Of a stretch of DNA of 14,099 nt, positions 6,917 to 14,075 are shown one piece after another. The first letter of the stretch is position 1. Every line of letters starts with the position of its first letter. The DNA comes from Bacteroidales bacterium UBA3684 (GTDB lineage: Bacteria > Bacteroidota > Bacteroidia > Bacteroidales > P3), in assembly GCA_002372855.1 (NCBI GenBank), contig DFIZ01000074.1, positions 1 through 14,099 of the forward strand, written 5' to 3'. The position numbers and the translations under genes are program-made. Below the pieces are notes generated by a model, which made no database searches, was not told the origin of the DNA, and worked only from the letters and a program-made list of their open reading frames with translations.

Positions 6917-8803
6917 ATGAAAAAAGTATTATTGAGTCTGTTATTGGCTATTGCATGCATGCCTATGGCTATCGGCCAGAACAAAGCCGGCAATTTGGTA
7001 ACTATCGACACTACCGTCTGCAGCAGTTTCACCTGGATCGACGGTTTCACCTACACTCACGACACCGTGGCACTCTACACCTCGGCAAGCGACTCCACCG
7101 TCTACGTGCTCAACCTCACCATGAGCGGTGCCGTCACCGATACTGCCAATGCCATTGAGCTCGACGGCATCTGCAGCGTCAACTGGAACAACAAAGTTTG
7201 GTCCACCCCCGGCAGCTTCTTCGACACCCTGAGCACCGTCAGCGGCTGCGACAGCATCGTCAAGCTCCAAATCACCCTCGCCGGTGAAAGCCACGACACC
7301 ATCGTCGCCCAGGCCTGCGACGAGTACGTCTTCGACTCCGTCAGCTACACCGCCAGCGGCAACTACACCATCACCGAAACCGAAGGCACCTGCCACACCT
7401 ACACCCACCTCTTCCTGACCATCGCCAACACCATGACCGACACCGCCTCCGTCGTCGTCCGCGACACCATCGGTGGCTGCAGCATCACCTGGAATGGCCA
7501 GACCTACTCCTTCGCCGACACCAACCGCACCATCTACGCCCTCGGCACCACCTCCGTCGCCGGATGCGACAGCCTCATGGCCATCCGCATCACCGGCTTC
7601 ACCGGCACCCAGCGCGACACCAACTACGTCGAAAACTGCGGCTACTACCTCTGGGAAGGCGACACCCTCCGCACCAGCGGCATCTACACCACCGTCGACA
7701 CCACCGCCACCTGCATCGAAGTGAACAACCTCGCCCTCACCATCACCTCCCTCCACGACACCACTACCACCGAAGTCTGCGAGACCTACACCTTCATCTT
7801 CAGCTCGCGTGAAGGCGTCGCCGGCGCCCGCGACCGCGCCACCTTCACCGAGAGCGGCATCTACAACACCGACCTCGAAGGCGACACCCTCTACTCCACC
7901 CACTTCCGCACCGGCTGCGTCACCTACCACACCCTCGACCTCACCGTCATCCCCGTGGCCCAGCGCTTCAGCACCGAGACCATCTATGACACCGTCTGCG
8001 ACAAATACACCATCTCCTTCGGTGGCGAAAGCCGCGAGTTCACCGAGAGCACCGGCGACACCACCCTCCTCCACTCCCGCCGCACCGTCCGCAACTGCTA
8101 CGACACCTCCATCACCCTCAACATCATCGTCAACCATCGCTCCTACGCCGACTACAACGAGACCGTCTGCGACAGCTACTTCTGGCCCTTCACCGGTCAG
8201 ACCTACACCGCCTCCACCGTTCAGACCTATATCCTCCCCGACACCCTCAACAGCGTCAAGTGCGACTCCGTCGGCCGCCTGAACCTCACCGTCAACTACA
8301 CCCCCGAGGTCTCCATCGAGGGCAACTGGCACCTCAACCCCGAGGTCAGCAATAGCACCGTCCTCAGAATCGTCGACAACCCCGCCGACCACAACACCTA
8401 CAAATGGTTTAAGAACAACGAGGCCACGCCCTTCAGCACCGCCGACTCCGTCACCGTCACCGTCACCGACAACACCGACATCCACCTCCAGTCCACCTCC
8501 AACAAGGGCTGCACCGCCGACAACTGGCTCACCATCACCCTCAACGTGGGTATCGACGACGTCGACGGCCTCAACGTCAACCTCTACCCCAACCCCACCA
8601 GCCGCTACCTCAATGTTGAAAGCGCCGAAGGCATCAGCACCGTCGTCGTCTACAACACCATCGGCCAGCAGGTCATCCGCCGCGACATCAACGCCACCGC
8701 CGCACAGCTCGACCTTGGCAACCTCGCCGTCGGCACCTACACCCTCCAGATCCTCTCCGCCAATGGCGAACAGGCAACACGCAAATTCATTGTCAACAAA
8801 TAA
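6917..8803 (+). CDS. T9SS-exported repeat protein, adhesin-like
   Basis: This 628-residue protein is probably exported by the Sec system and then the type IX secretion system to the cell surface. It has a signal peptide (1-20, cleavage likely after AIG). About eight diverged repeats follow, starting near residues 31, 81, 132, 185, 240, 287, 360 and 417. The repeat pattern is C-x-x-Y/F-x-W/F, a turn with G, T-x-S/G-x-Y, then GCDS and L-x-L-T. Each repeat typically has one cysteine near each end, suggesting a disulfide-stapled beta-sandwich. A different Ig-like segment (about 461-545) precedes the type A sorting domain (552-628), which begins LNVNLYPNPTSRYLNVE and ends ATRKFIVNK. No enzyme motif is seen, so surface adhesion or structure is the likeliest role (inference). 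Its stop codon overlaps the apbE start by one base. Confidence 0.85.
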   Translation: MKKVLLSLLLAIACMPMAIGQNKAGNLVTIDTTVCSSFTWIDGFTYTHDTVALYTSASDSTVYVLNLTMSGAVTDTANAIELDGICSVNWNNKVWSTPGSFFDTLSTVSGCDSIVKLQITLAGESHDTIVAQACDEYVFDSVSYTASGNYTITETEGTCHTYTHLFLTIANTMTDTASVVVRDTIGGCSITWNGQTYSFADTNRTIYALGTTSVAGCDSLMAIRITGFTGTQRDTNYVENCGYYLWEGDTLRTSGIYTTVDTTATCIEVNNLALTITSLHDTTTTEVCETYTFIFSSREGVAGARDRATFTESGIYNTDLEGDTLYSTHFRTGCVTYHTLDLTVIPVAQRFSTETIYDTVCDKYTISFGGESREFTESTGDTTLLHSRRTVRNCYDTSITLNIIVNHRSYADYNETVCDSYFWPFTGQTYTASTVQTYILPDTLNSVKCDSVGRLNLTVNYTPEVSIEGNWHLNPEVSNSTVLRIVDNPADHNTYKWFKNNEATPFSTADSVTVTVTDNTDIHLQSTSNKGCTADNWLTITLNVGIDDVDGLNVNLYPNPTSRYLNVESAEGISTVVVYNTIGQQVIRRDINATAAQLDLGNLAVGTYTLQILSANGEQATRKFIVNK

Positions 8804-9840
8804 TGAATACATATCTTAAGAACAAAAGCGTTCGGCACCCCCGTGCCGGACGCTTTTTGGTAACCCTCGCAGCCTGCTCCCTGCTCCTCGCCTCCTGCCA
8901 CCGGCAGGAGCCCGTGCGCCTCGCCGGCGAAGCCCAGGGCACTTTCTACAGCATCCAGTACTACGATCCCCAGCAACGCAACCTCCAGCCCCGAATCGAC
9001 TCCCTCCTCCAGGCCTTCGACCGCTCGGCATCCCTCTGGGTCGACTCCTCGCTCCTGCGACGCATCAACGCCGGCCAGACCGACAGCCTCGACGCCACCC
9101 TCCAATTCCTCCTGCAGAACTCCCTGCGCATCATGGAATACACCGACGGTGCCTTCGACCCCCGTGTGGGACGCCTTGTCCAGACCTGGGGCTTCAGCTT
9201 CAAACAGCGCAGCGAGCCCGACAGCGCCACCCTCGCCGCCCTCCTCCGCGCCGCCCACAGCCCCGTAGGCATCGCCGACGGACGCTTCTTCCGCCATAGC
9301 CCCGACACCGAACTCGACTTCAACGCCATCGCCCAGGGCTACGCCTCCGACCTCGTCGCCCGCCTCCTCGACAGCTGCGGCATCGACAGCTACCTCGTCG
9401 ACATCGGCGGCGAAGTCGTCTCCCGCGGACTCAAACCCGACGGCAGCCCCTGGCGCGTAGGCATCGAACGCCCCGCCGAGGACCGCTACAGCGAGCCCGT
9501 CGTCCACACCGCCATCCCCCTCACCGACGCCTCCGTGGTCACCTCCGGCAGCTACCGCAAATACTACGAGCGCGACGGCGTGCGCTACTCCCACACCATC
9601 GACCCCGCCACCGGCCGCCCCGTGCAGCACTCCCTCCTCAGCGTCTCCGTCGTCGAGGACCAGTGCTGGCTCGCCGACGCCATGTGCACCGCCTACATGG
9701 TCATGGGCCTCGACAGCGCCCGACGCTTCATCGCCGCCCACCCCGACGGCCCCGGCACCGCCGCCGTCTACTTCATCTACGACTCCTGCGGCACCCTCAA
9801 AGAATACGCAACAAAAGAATTTAACGACCTAGCAAAATAA
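8803..9840 (+). CDS. apbE: FAD:protein FMN transferase, lipoprotein (ApbE)
   Basis: ApbE-type enzymes use FAD and Mg2+ to attach FMN covalently to threonine or serine residues of partner proteins on the outer side of the inner membrane. The 345-residue product has a lipobox LASC ending at C32, so it is a predicted lipoprotein. Landmarks: GTFYSI (46-51), GAFDPRVGRLVQTWGF, LDFNAIAQGYASDLVA, YLVDIGGEV, VVTSGSYRKYYERDGVRYSHTIDPATGRP (H264, D267) and LADAMCTA with the metal-binding D292 and T296. These match the family well. The ATG at 8803 overlaps the upstream stop in TAATG. A terminator-like hairpin covers codons 8-19, so the basic n-region of the signal peptide is encoded by hairpin DNA. A TTG start at codon 19 is possible but would leave no basic residues. 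The flavinylation partner (for example Nqr or Rnf subunits) is not in view. Confidence 0.92.
   Translation: MNTYLKNKSVRHPRAGRFLVTLAACSLLLASCHRQEPVRLAGEAQGTFYSIQYYDPQQRNLQPRIDSLLQAFDRSASLWVDSSLLRRINAGQTDSLDATLQFLLQNSLRIMEYTDGAFDPRVGRLVQTWGFSFKQRSEPDSATLAALLRAAHSPVGIADGRFFRHSPDTELDFNAIAQGYASDLVARLLDSCGIDSYLVDIGGEVVSRGLKPDGSPWRVGIERPAEDRYSEPVVHTAIPLTDASVVTSGSYRKYYERDGVRYSHTIDPATGRPVQHSLLSVSVVEDQCWLADAMCTAYMVMGLDSARRFIAAHPDGPGTAAVYFIYDSCGTLKEYATKEFNDLAK
8824..8858 (+). terminator. Intrinsic-terminator-like hairpin inside apbE start
   Basis: aaaagcgttcggcac (8824-8838) pairs with gtgccggacgctttt (8843-8857) over 15 positions with one G-T wobble and a CCCC loop. Five Ts finish at 8858. This is the shape of a rho-independent terminator for the preceding T9SS gene, yet it lies within codons 8-19 of the apbE reading frame. 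It could end most transcripts and let some read through. Confidence 0.75.
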
Positions 9841-9845
9841 ACACA

Positions 9846-10718
9846 ATGAAATCAATGACCGGCTACGCCAAGGTGCAGTCCTCCTTCGGCGACAAAAAAC
9901 TGAACATAGAAATCAAAACCCTCAACAGCAAGCAGCTCGACCTCATCGTCAAGGTCCCCGCCGCCTACCGCTCCCACGAGCTCGACATCCGCGCCATGCT
10001 CGGCGTCCTGGAGCGCGGCAAAGTGGAGTGCATCCTCTCCGAGGAAAACAGCACCTCCGCCGACGCCAGCTTCAACACCGACCTCCTCGTCAGCCGCTAC
10101 AACGCCCTCGTCGACGTGGCCAACGACCTCCATGCCGTCGACCTCATGCACCGCGCCTCGCTCTTCACCACCGTGGCCGCCATGAGCGACATCTGGAACA
10201 CCGCCGCCAGCGACGAAGTCAGCGACGAGCAGTGGCAGCAGACCGCCGCCGACCTCCAGCGCGCCATCGACCTCTGCGACCAGTTCCGTGCCCACGAGGG
10301 CAGCGTCCTCGAGGTGGACTTCCACAAGCACGTCGACCTCATCGAGGACAAGCTGCGCCAAATCCCCGCCCTCGAGGGCGAACGCATCGACACCGCCAAG
10401 GAGCGCATCAAACGCTACCTCGCCGACGCCAACGTCGAAGTCGACCCCAACCGCTTCGAGCAGGAACTCATCTACTACCTCGAGAAACTCGACATCACCG
10501 AGGAGAAGGTGCGCCTGCAGAAACACATCGACTACTTCCGCCAGACCATGGCCACCGAGCCCTCCTGCGGCAAGAAGCTGGGCTTCGTAGCCCAGGAGAT
10601 GGGCCGCGAAATCAACACCACCGGCTCCAAAGCCAACCACGCAGGCATCCAGAAAATCGTCGTCGAAATGAAAGACGAGCTCGAGAAAATCAAAGAACAG
10701 CTGGGGAACGTGCTTTAA
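9846..10718 (+). CDS. yicC: YicC family endoribonuclease
   Basis: YicC proteins are conserved bacterial proteins with reported endoribonuclease activity on RNA. The 290-residue product carries the N-terminal signature MKSMTGYAK followed by EIKTLNSKQLDLIVKVPAAYRSHE (YicC-like N domain). It ends with the DUF1732 signature KKLGFVAQEMGREINTTGSKANHAGIQKIVVEMKDELEKIKEQ. The central part is helical, with YYLEKLDITEEKVRLQKHIDYF. Length is normal. The gene starts five bases after apbE and is probably on the same transcript. In many Bacteroidota yicC is followed by gmk (guanylate kinase). Here a 304-bp octamer array starts on the very next base after the stop instead, and would form the 3' untranslated region. 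Confidence 0.93.
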   Translation: MKSMTGYAKVQSSFGDKKLNIEIKTLNSKQLDLIVKVPAAYRSHELDIRAMLGVLERGKVECILSEENSTSADASFNTDLLVSRYNALVDVANDLHAVDLMHRASLFTTVAAMSDIWNTAASDEVSDEQWQQTAADLQRAIDLCDQFRAHEGSVLEVDFHKHVDLIEDKLRQIPALEGERIDTAKERIKRYLADANVEVDPNRFEQELIYYLEKLDITEEKVRLQKHIDYFRQTMATEPSCGKKLGFVAQEMGREINTTGSKANHAGIQKIVVEMKDELEKIKEQLGNVL

Positions 10719-11022
10719 AGTCGTAGAGCTATAGAGTCGTAGAGCTATAGAGTCGTAGAGCTATAGAGTCGTAAAGTCGTAAAGCTTTAGAGACGTAGAG
10801 TCATAGAGACGTAGAGACGTAAAGACGTAGAGACATAAAGTCGTAAAGATATAGAGACGACTTTATGTCTTTACGTCTTTATTACTTTATAACTTTATGA
10901 CTTTATGGCTTTAAAACTCTATAGCTCTACGTCTTTACGTCTCTACAACTCTACAACTCTACGTCTCTACAACTCTACGTCTCTACAACTCTACGTCTCT
11001 ACAACTCTACGTCTCTACGTCT
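10719..11022. repeat. Bidirectional octamer array, 38 units in perfect phase
   Basis: The 304 bp divide exactly into 38 octamers without an indel. Units 1-18 (10719-10862) follow AGNNDTAR on the plus strand. Units 19-38 (10863-11022) follow its reverse complement YTAHNNCT. Only unit 18 (agacgact, the hinge) departs from the consensus. The left end alternates agtcgtag and agctatag (16-bp period), and the right end alternates ctacaact and ctacgtct. Because every unit holds TAA or TAG and 8 is not a multiple of 3, inward reading meets stops in all three frames within 24 bases. The array begins immediately after the yicC stop and ends one base before a terminator hairpin. It is not CRISPR: there are no spacers and the unit is too short. 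Function is unknown. Confidence 0.9.
10819..10882. other. Near-perfect 25-bp hairpin at the array centre
   Basis: 10819-10843 pairs with 10858-10882 at 25 of 25 positions, two of them G-T wobbles (10830/10871 and 10819/10882), around a 14-base loop. Pairing is shifted three octamers from the orientation switch. Further out the arms still pair partly, since at least AG and TA match in every unit. A separate 16-bp perfect match links the left copies of cgtagagctatagagt (first at 10722-10737) to 10916-10931. Confidence 0.8.
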
Positions 11023-11023
11023 C

Positions 11024-11056
11024 AAAAAAAAGCCGCCCGTTTGGGCGGCTTTTTTT
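11024..11056. terminator. Bidirectional intrinsic terminator between convergent genes
   Basis: gccgccc (11032-11038) pairs with gggcggc (11043-11049) around the loop gttt, flanked by eight As on the left and seven Ts on the right, which extend the stem. It can end transcripts from both sides: the yicC cluster after it crosses the array, and the minus-strand T9SS gene 17 bases after its stop. Confidence 0.9.
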
Positions 11057-11072
11057 GTATCCAACTGGAACC

Positions 11073-13856
11073 TTACTTGATGATGAGTTTCTCGATCTTG
11101 CTGAAGGTGTCGTTGGTGATGCGCACGAAGTAGGCGCCGGCAGGCATGTTGCTGACGTTGATGGTGGTCTCGGCCTCAGCATTGATGTTGGCGTTGTAGA
11201 CCACGCGGCCGCTCATGTCGATGATGTTGCAGTTGACAGTGCCGGTGACACCAGCAACCTGCAGCTTGACGGTGGAGGTGGCGGGGTTGGGGTAGAGAAT
11301 CATACCAGCCTCGGGAGCCACGGGGTCGATTCCGACGGAGGGATCCCAGCCGTACCACTCGTAGTCAACAGTGATGGTGTAGCCATTCTCGTTCTGGGGA
11401 ATCTGCTGGAAGAAGAGCTCGTAGTATTCGCGAGCAAGCAGCACCTGGTTGGCCGAGTTGGTAACGTTGGCCTCGCCGCTATACAGCCAGAAGTTGGTAG
11501 TGGGGGTCTCGCCGCCTTCAACATAGACGGGGGCCTCGACGCCGTTCACATACACGTGGGTGATGTAAGAGTGGTCGCCCTTAGGATAGATCACGAAGGA
11601 CTGGTTGGAACCAACGGCCACATTGACCTCGTCGGAGCAGGCGTCGTCGGCACCGTGCTCAACGGTGACACCGAATTCGTTGTTGGTGTCGGAGACACAA
11701 CCGGTGGCAACAACGGGAACACGCTCAACCTCGTCGGCAGGTCCGACGATGGGGCGAATCATAGGATAGTTGTTAATATTCCAACCATGAATCCAGTGGC
11801 TACCACCCGCGTTCGTGCCGTTGGCATCGTAGACCATCACGCTGTAGGGCATGTTGGGGCTGTTCTGGTAGTAGTAGGGGGCGGTAGCCTCGTCGTTGAG
11901 GTAGCTGGCGCGGGTGTTGGCGTCGGGCTTGTAGCTCCAAGCCTGGGCGGCCACGTGGAAGTTGGCATCCTCATAGAGGCGGTAACCGAAGCGATAGGCG
12001 GTGTTGGGCTTCAGGGTGGGCTGGTCGAGGAAGGGGATGTTGATGGCGCTGTAGTTGGCCTCGCCGTCGGTGGAGGGCAGACGATAGCCGGTCGTGGGCA
12101 GGTTGGCAATGTCGGCCTCGGTGACACTGAAGAGCTGGTTGTCGATACCGCAGGGGACGTCGACGAAGCTCAGGCTCTGGTCGTCACCTTCGCCAACATA
12201 CTGCTCTTCGTACACAACGGGCAGGATGCAGCCTTCGGCGGGAGCAACCGTACCGTCGGTGGCGGGCACCATTTCGAAGCCGCGGAACACCCAACCCTCG
12301 GGAATGTCGTTACCGGTGGTGTAGCGGACATGAACCATGTAGCCGCGTCTGGTAGCATGGTCACTTCCATCGCTAGCATCGAGGTAGTGGTTGTCGCCGT
12401 CGCCGTAGCCAACCTTGAAGGTGGAGTTGGAGGGGATAAGACCATTGTCGCGGCCCCAACGGTAACCGTCAACACCATTGCCGCCTTCAAACTCGATGTA
12501 GCTGGAGACGGTGTAGAGGACGGAGTCGACGAGGGTGTTCAGGTTGCCGCCGTGGGCACGCACTCTGTAGACATTGGCACCAACGGTCTGGGTGTTGAGG
12601 TGGCGGCCCTGGAAGCCCTGGGGCAGGCCGGGCTGGCCATAGTGGGCGTAGTTGCCGAGCCAGTCGTGCGAACCGTAGGTCAGAGGATCCTCGGTCATGA
12701 AGCCGCGCTCGTTGACGATCATGCCGTAGTCGGTGTCGAACTGGCCGGCGGGCATGGTGAGGGGGGCAGAGGTGGCAACGGTGGTGAACTCGCCGCCGTT
12801 GAGCGGAGCATTGTCGATGGAGATGTAGGCGTTGTTGAGGGTGGTGATGTTGGTGTTGCGGCCATAGATACCGTAGGTGATGGGGATGCTCATGCCTTCA
12901 GGCATCATACCGTAGAGACCGTCGATAGGAGTGCTGTGGTTGAACTCCCAAGACTCGGTGTCGTTGTTGCTGATGACGGCGACATTGTCGAGGAACCAGC
13001 CGTAGCCGTAGGCGGCATACTTCTTGGCGGAAACGCGGATACGCAGTTTGATGGAGGTCTGGTTGACCAGGTTGAAGGGCATGACGTAGCGGACCTTGGA
13101 GGAAGCAACGCTGTTGACATCGCAGTCGATACCGTTGACGTTGATTTCGCGGACATACCAGGTGTTGCCGATCTTATAGTCGAGGAAGCACTGGTCGTAG
13201 AAGCTGTAGTAGGCCTGGTTGACACCGACCACGAAGGGGGTGCCGCTGGTGGTACGGGTCACCACGGGCAGCTCGATGTAGTCGTTGATGTTACCAACGC
13301 TCAAAGCGTTGTTGTTGGCATCATAGCCATAGAAGACGAAACCGTCGTCGGCATAGCCGGCGTCGTTGGTGTTGTTGCCGGCGCCAATGCGGTTGAGGAC
13401 CCAGCCGAAGTCGGTGCCGCCGTTGCCGTCGCCGCAATAAAAGCTACCAACCCAGGTAGGATAGTCGGTCATGATGTTGGCCTTGAAGGTGGCGGAGTCG
13501 GCATAGCGACGCCACTGGGCCCACTGGTTGGCGGAGGTGTTGACGGTGTGGGCGTCGGCGCCAACGGTGCTGTCGGTGCCGTTGACATTGATGACGTCGG
13601 TGGCACTGAGGGTACCCACGGTCATTTCTGCCCAGTCGGAGGCCGAGAAGCGGAAGACACGCAGGGTGTCGAGGTGGGAATCCTTGGCGAAGATGGAGGC
13701 CTTGTAGTCAACATCGGCCTTCTGAACCTCGCTCAGATTGATTTTCTGCTCGCGGCCACGGGGAATGTCGTGGCGGGAGACGACGGTCTTGGCGGTCTGT
13801 GCGAAAGCCATGGTGGTGCACAGGGCAAAACCTAAAACCATTAATGCTTTTTTCAT
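11073..13856 (-). CDS. Large T9SS-exported protein with jelly-roll-like domain
   Basis: This 927-residue protein has a clear signal peptide (MKKALMVLGFALCTTMAFAQ, cleavage likely after residue 19). It ends in a type A T9SS sorting domain (about 851-927), which starts GMILYPNPATSTVKLQV and includes IIDMSGRVVY, NMPAGAYFVRI and a basic tail KIEKLIIK. The N-terminal third has a segment ending YGYGWFLDNVAV (near residue 280). This is the pattern of the 'choice-of-anchor' or MAM-like jelly-roll domains found in Bacteroidota surface proteins, where strands carry an acidic FxD/DNV signature. The middle is beta-rich, aromatic- and glycine-rich, with no recognised catalytic motif. It is likely surface-attached or secreted, and its function is unknown. 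It is monocistronic in this window, with a promoter about 105 bases upstream and a terminator directly behind the stop. Confidence 0.82.
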   Translation of the reverse strand: MKKALMVLGFALCTTMAFAQTAKTVVSRHDIPRGREQKINLSEVQKADVDYKASIFAKDSHLDTLRVFRFSASDWAEMTVGTLSATDVINVNGTDSTVGADAHTVNTSANQWAQWRRYADSATFKANIMTDYPTWVGSFYCGDGNGGTDFGWVLNRIGAGNNTNDAGYADDGFVFYGYDANNNALSVGNINDYIELPVVTRTTSGTPFVVGVNQAYYSFYDQCFLDYKIGNTWYVREINVNGIDCDVNSVASSKVRYVMPFNLVNQTSIKLRIRVSAKKYAAYGYGWFLDNVAVISNNDTESWEFNHSTPIDGLYGMMPEGMSIPITYGIYGRNTNITTLNNAYISIDNAPLNGGEFTTVATSAPLTMPAGQFDTDYGMIVNERGFMTEDPLTYGSHDWLGNYAHYGQPGLPQGFQGRHLNTQTVGANVYRVRAHGGNLNTLVDSVLYTVSSYIEFEGGNGVDGYRWGRDNGLIPSNSTFKVGYGDGDNHYLDASDGSDHATRRGYMVHVRYTTGNDIPEGWVFRGFEMVPATDGTVAPAEGCILPVVYEEQYVGEGDDQSLSFVDVPCGIDNQLFSVTEADIANLPTTGYRLPSTDGEANYSAINIPFLDQPTLKPNTAYRFGYRLYEDANFHVAAQAWSYKPDANTRASYLNDEATAPYYYQNSPNMPYSVMVYDANGTNAGGSHWIHGWNINNYPMIRPIVGPADEVERVPVVATGCVSDTNNEFGVTVEHGADDACSDEVNVAVGSNQSFVIYPKGDHSYITHVYVNGVEAPVYVEGGETPTTNFWLYSGEANVTNSANQVLLAREYYELFFQQIPQNENGYTITVDYEWYGWDPSVGIDPVAPEAGMILYPNPATSTVKLQVAGVTGTVNCNIIDMSGRVVYNANINAEAETTINVSNMPAGAYFVRITNDTFSKIEKLIIK

Positions 13857-13968
13857 TTTGTTTGAATTTTGATGATTAATAAATTATTTCCAATTTTTTC
13901 GTTTATTGTTCTAGCTTTCAATCTGTTCAACATGTTTTTAACACTTCCACGCACTATATTTCACGATG

Positions 13969-13998
13969 CAAATATAGGCATTTTTTTTAATACCGCAA
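13969..13998 (-). promoter_or_regulatory. Promoter of the 927-residue T9SS protein
   Basis: On the minus strand TATATTTG (13969-13976) is a full match to TAnnTTTG, followed by CA. TTG at 13996-13998 lies 19 bases upstream as the -33 element, within the normal spacing. The predicted leader is about 105 bases and AT-rich, without a Shine-Dalgarno site, as usual for the phylum. Confidence 0.7.
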
Positions 13999-14045
13999 TT
14001 TTTTTTTGTTTTTTTATGATTCTTTTCGCCCGTCCGACCCCCGTC

Positions 14046-14075
14046 TGTGGAGACGCAGCACGCTGCGTCTCTACA
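14046..14075. repeat. 30-bp palindrome at right edge
   Basis: Arms 14046-14059 and 14062-14075 pair over 14 positions with one G-T wobble (14049/14072) and only AC between them. The core gagacgcagc/gctgcgtctc is perfect. No T-run follows. The edge motif cgtctctac also occurs as the junction ctacgtct/ctac inside the octamer array. It resembles a small dispersed palindromic repeat, but only one copy is in the window. Confidence 0.7.

Noticed and set aside
6941..8812. 623-codon open frame on the minus strand, antisense to the repeat-rich T9SS gene
   Set aside because: The translation is almost only Val, Gly, Asp, Ala and Glu with no domain. It mirrors the C-rich codons of the real gene on the plus strand.
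8737..10640. Long minus-strand open frames across apbE and yicC
   Set aside because: Both are low-complexity antisense shadows. The plus-strand frames carry full ApbE and YicC signatures.
10719..11022. CRISPR array
   Set aside because: Units are 8 bp with no spacers between them, the orientation flips midway, and no cas genes are present.
10719..11056. Insertion sequence remnant or integron-like attachment site
   Set aside because: There is no transposase or integrase frame, no target duplication, and the array fits exactly between the yicC stop and the terminator.
10905..13835. 976-codon open frame on the plus strand, antisense to the 927-residue T9SS gene
   Set aside because: It starts inside the octamer array and its product is a low-complexity Val/Gly/Asp chain. 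It stays open because the sense gene avoids codons that would give antisense stops, an effect of GC-rich codon bias. The sense frame has a signal peptide, a sorting domain, a promoter and a terminator.
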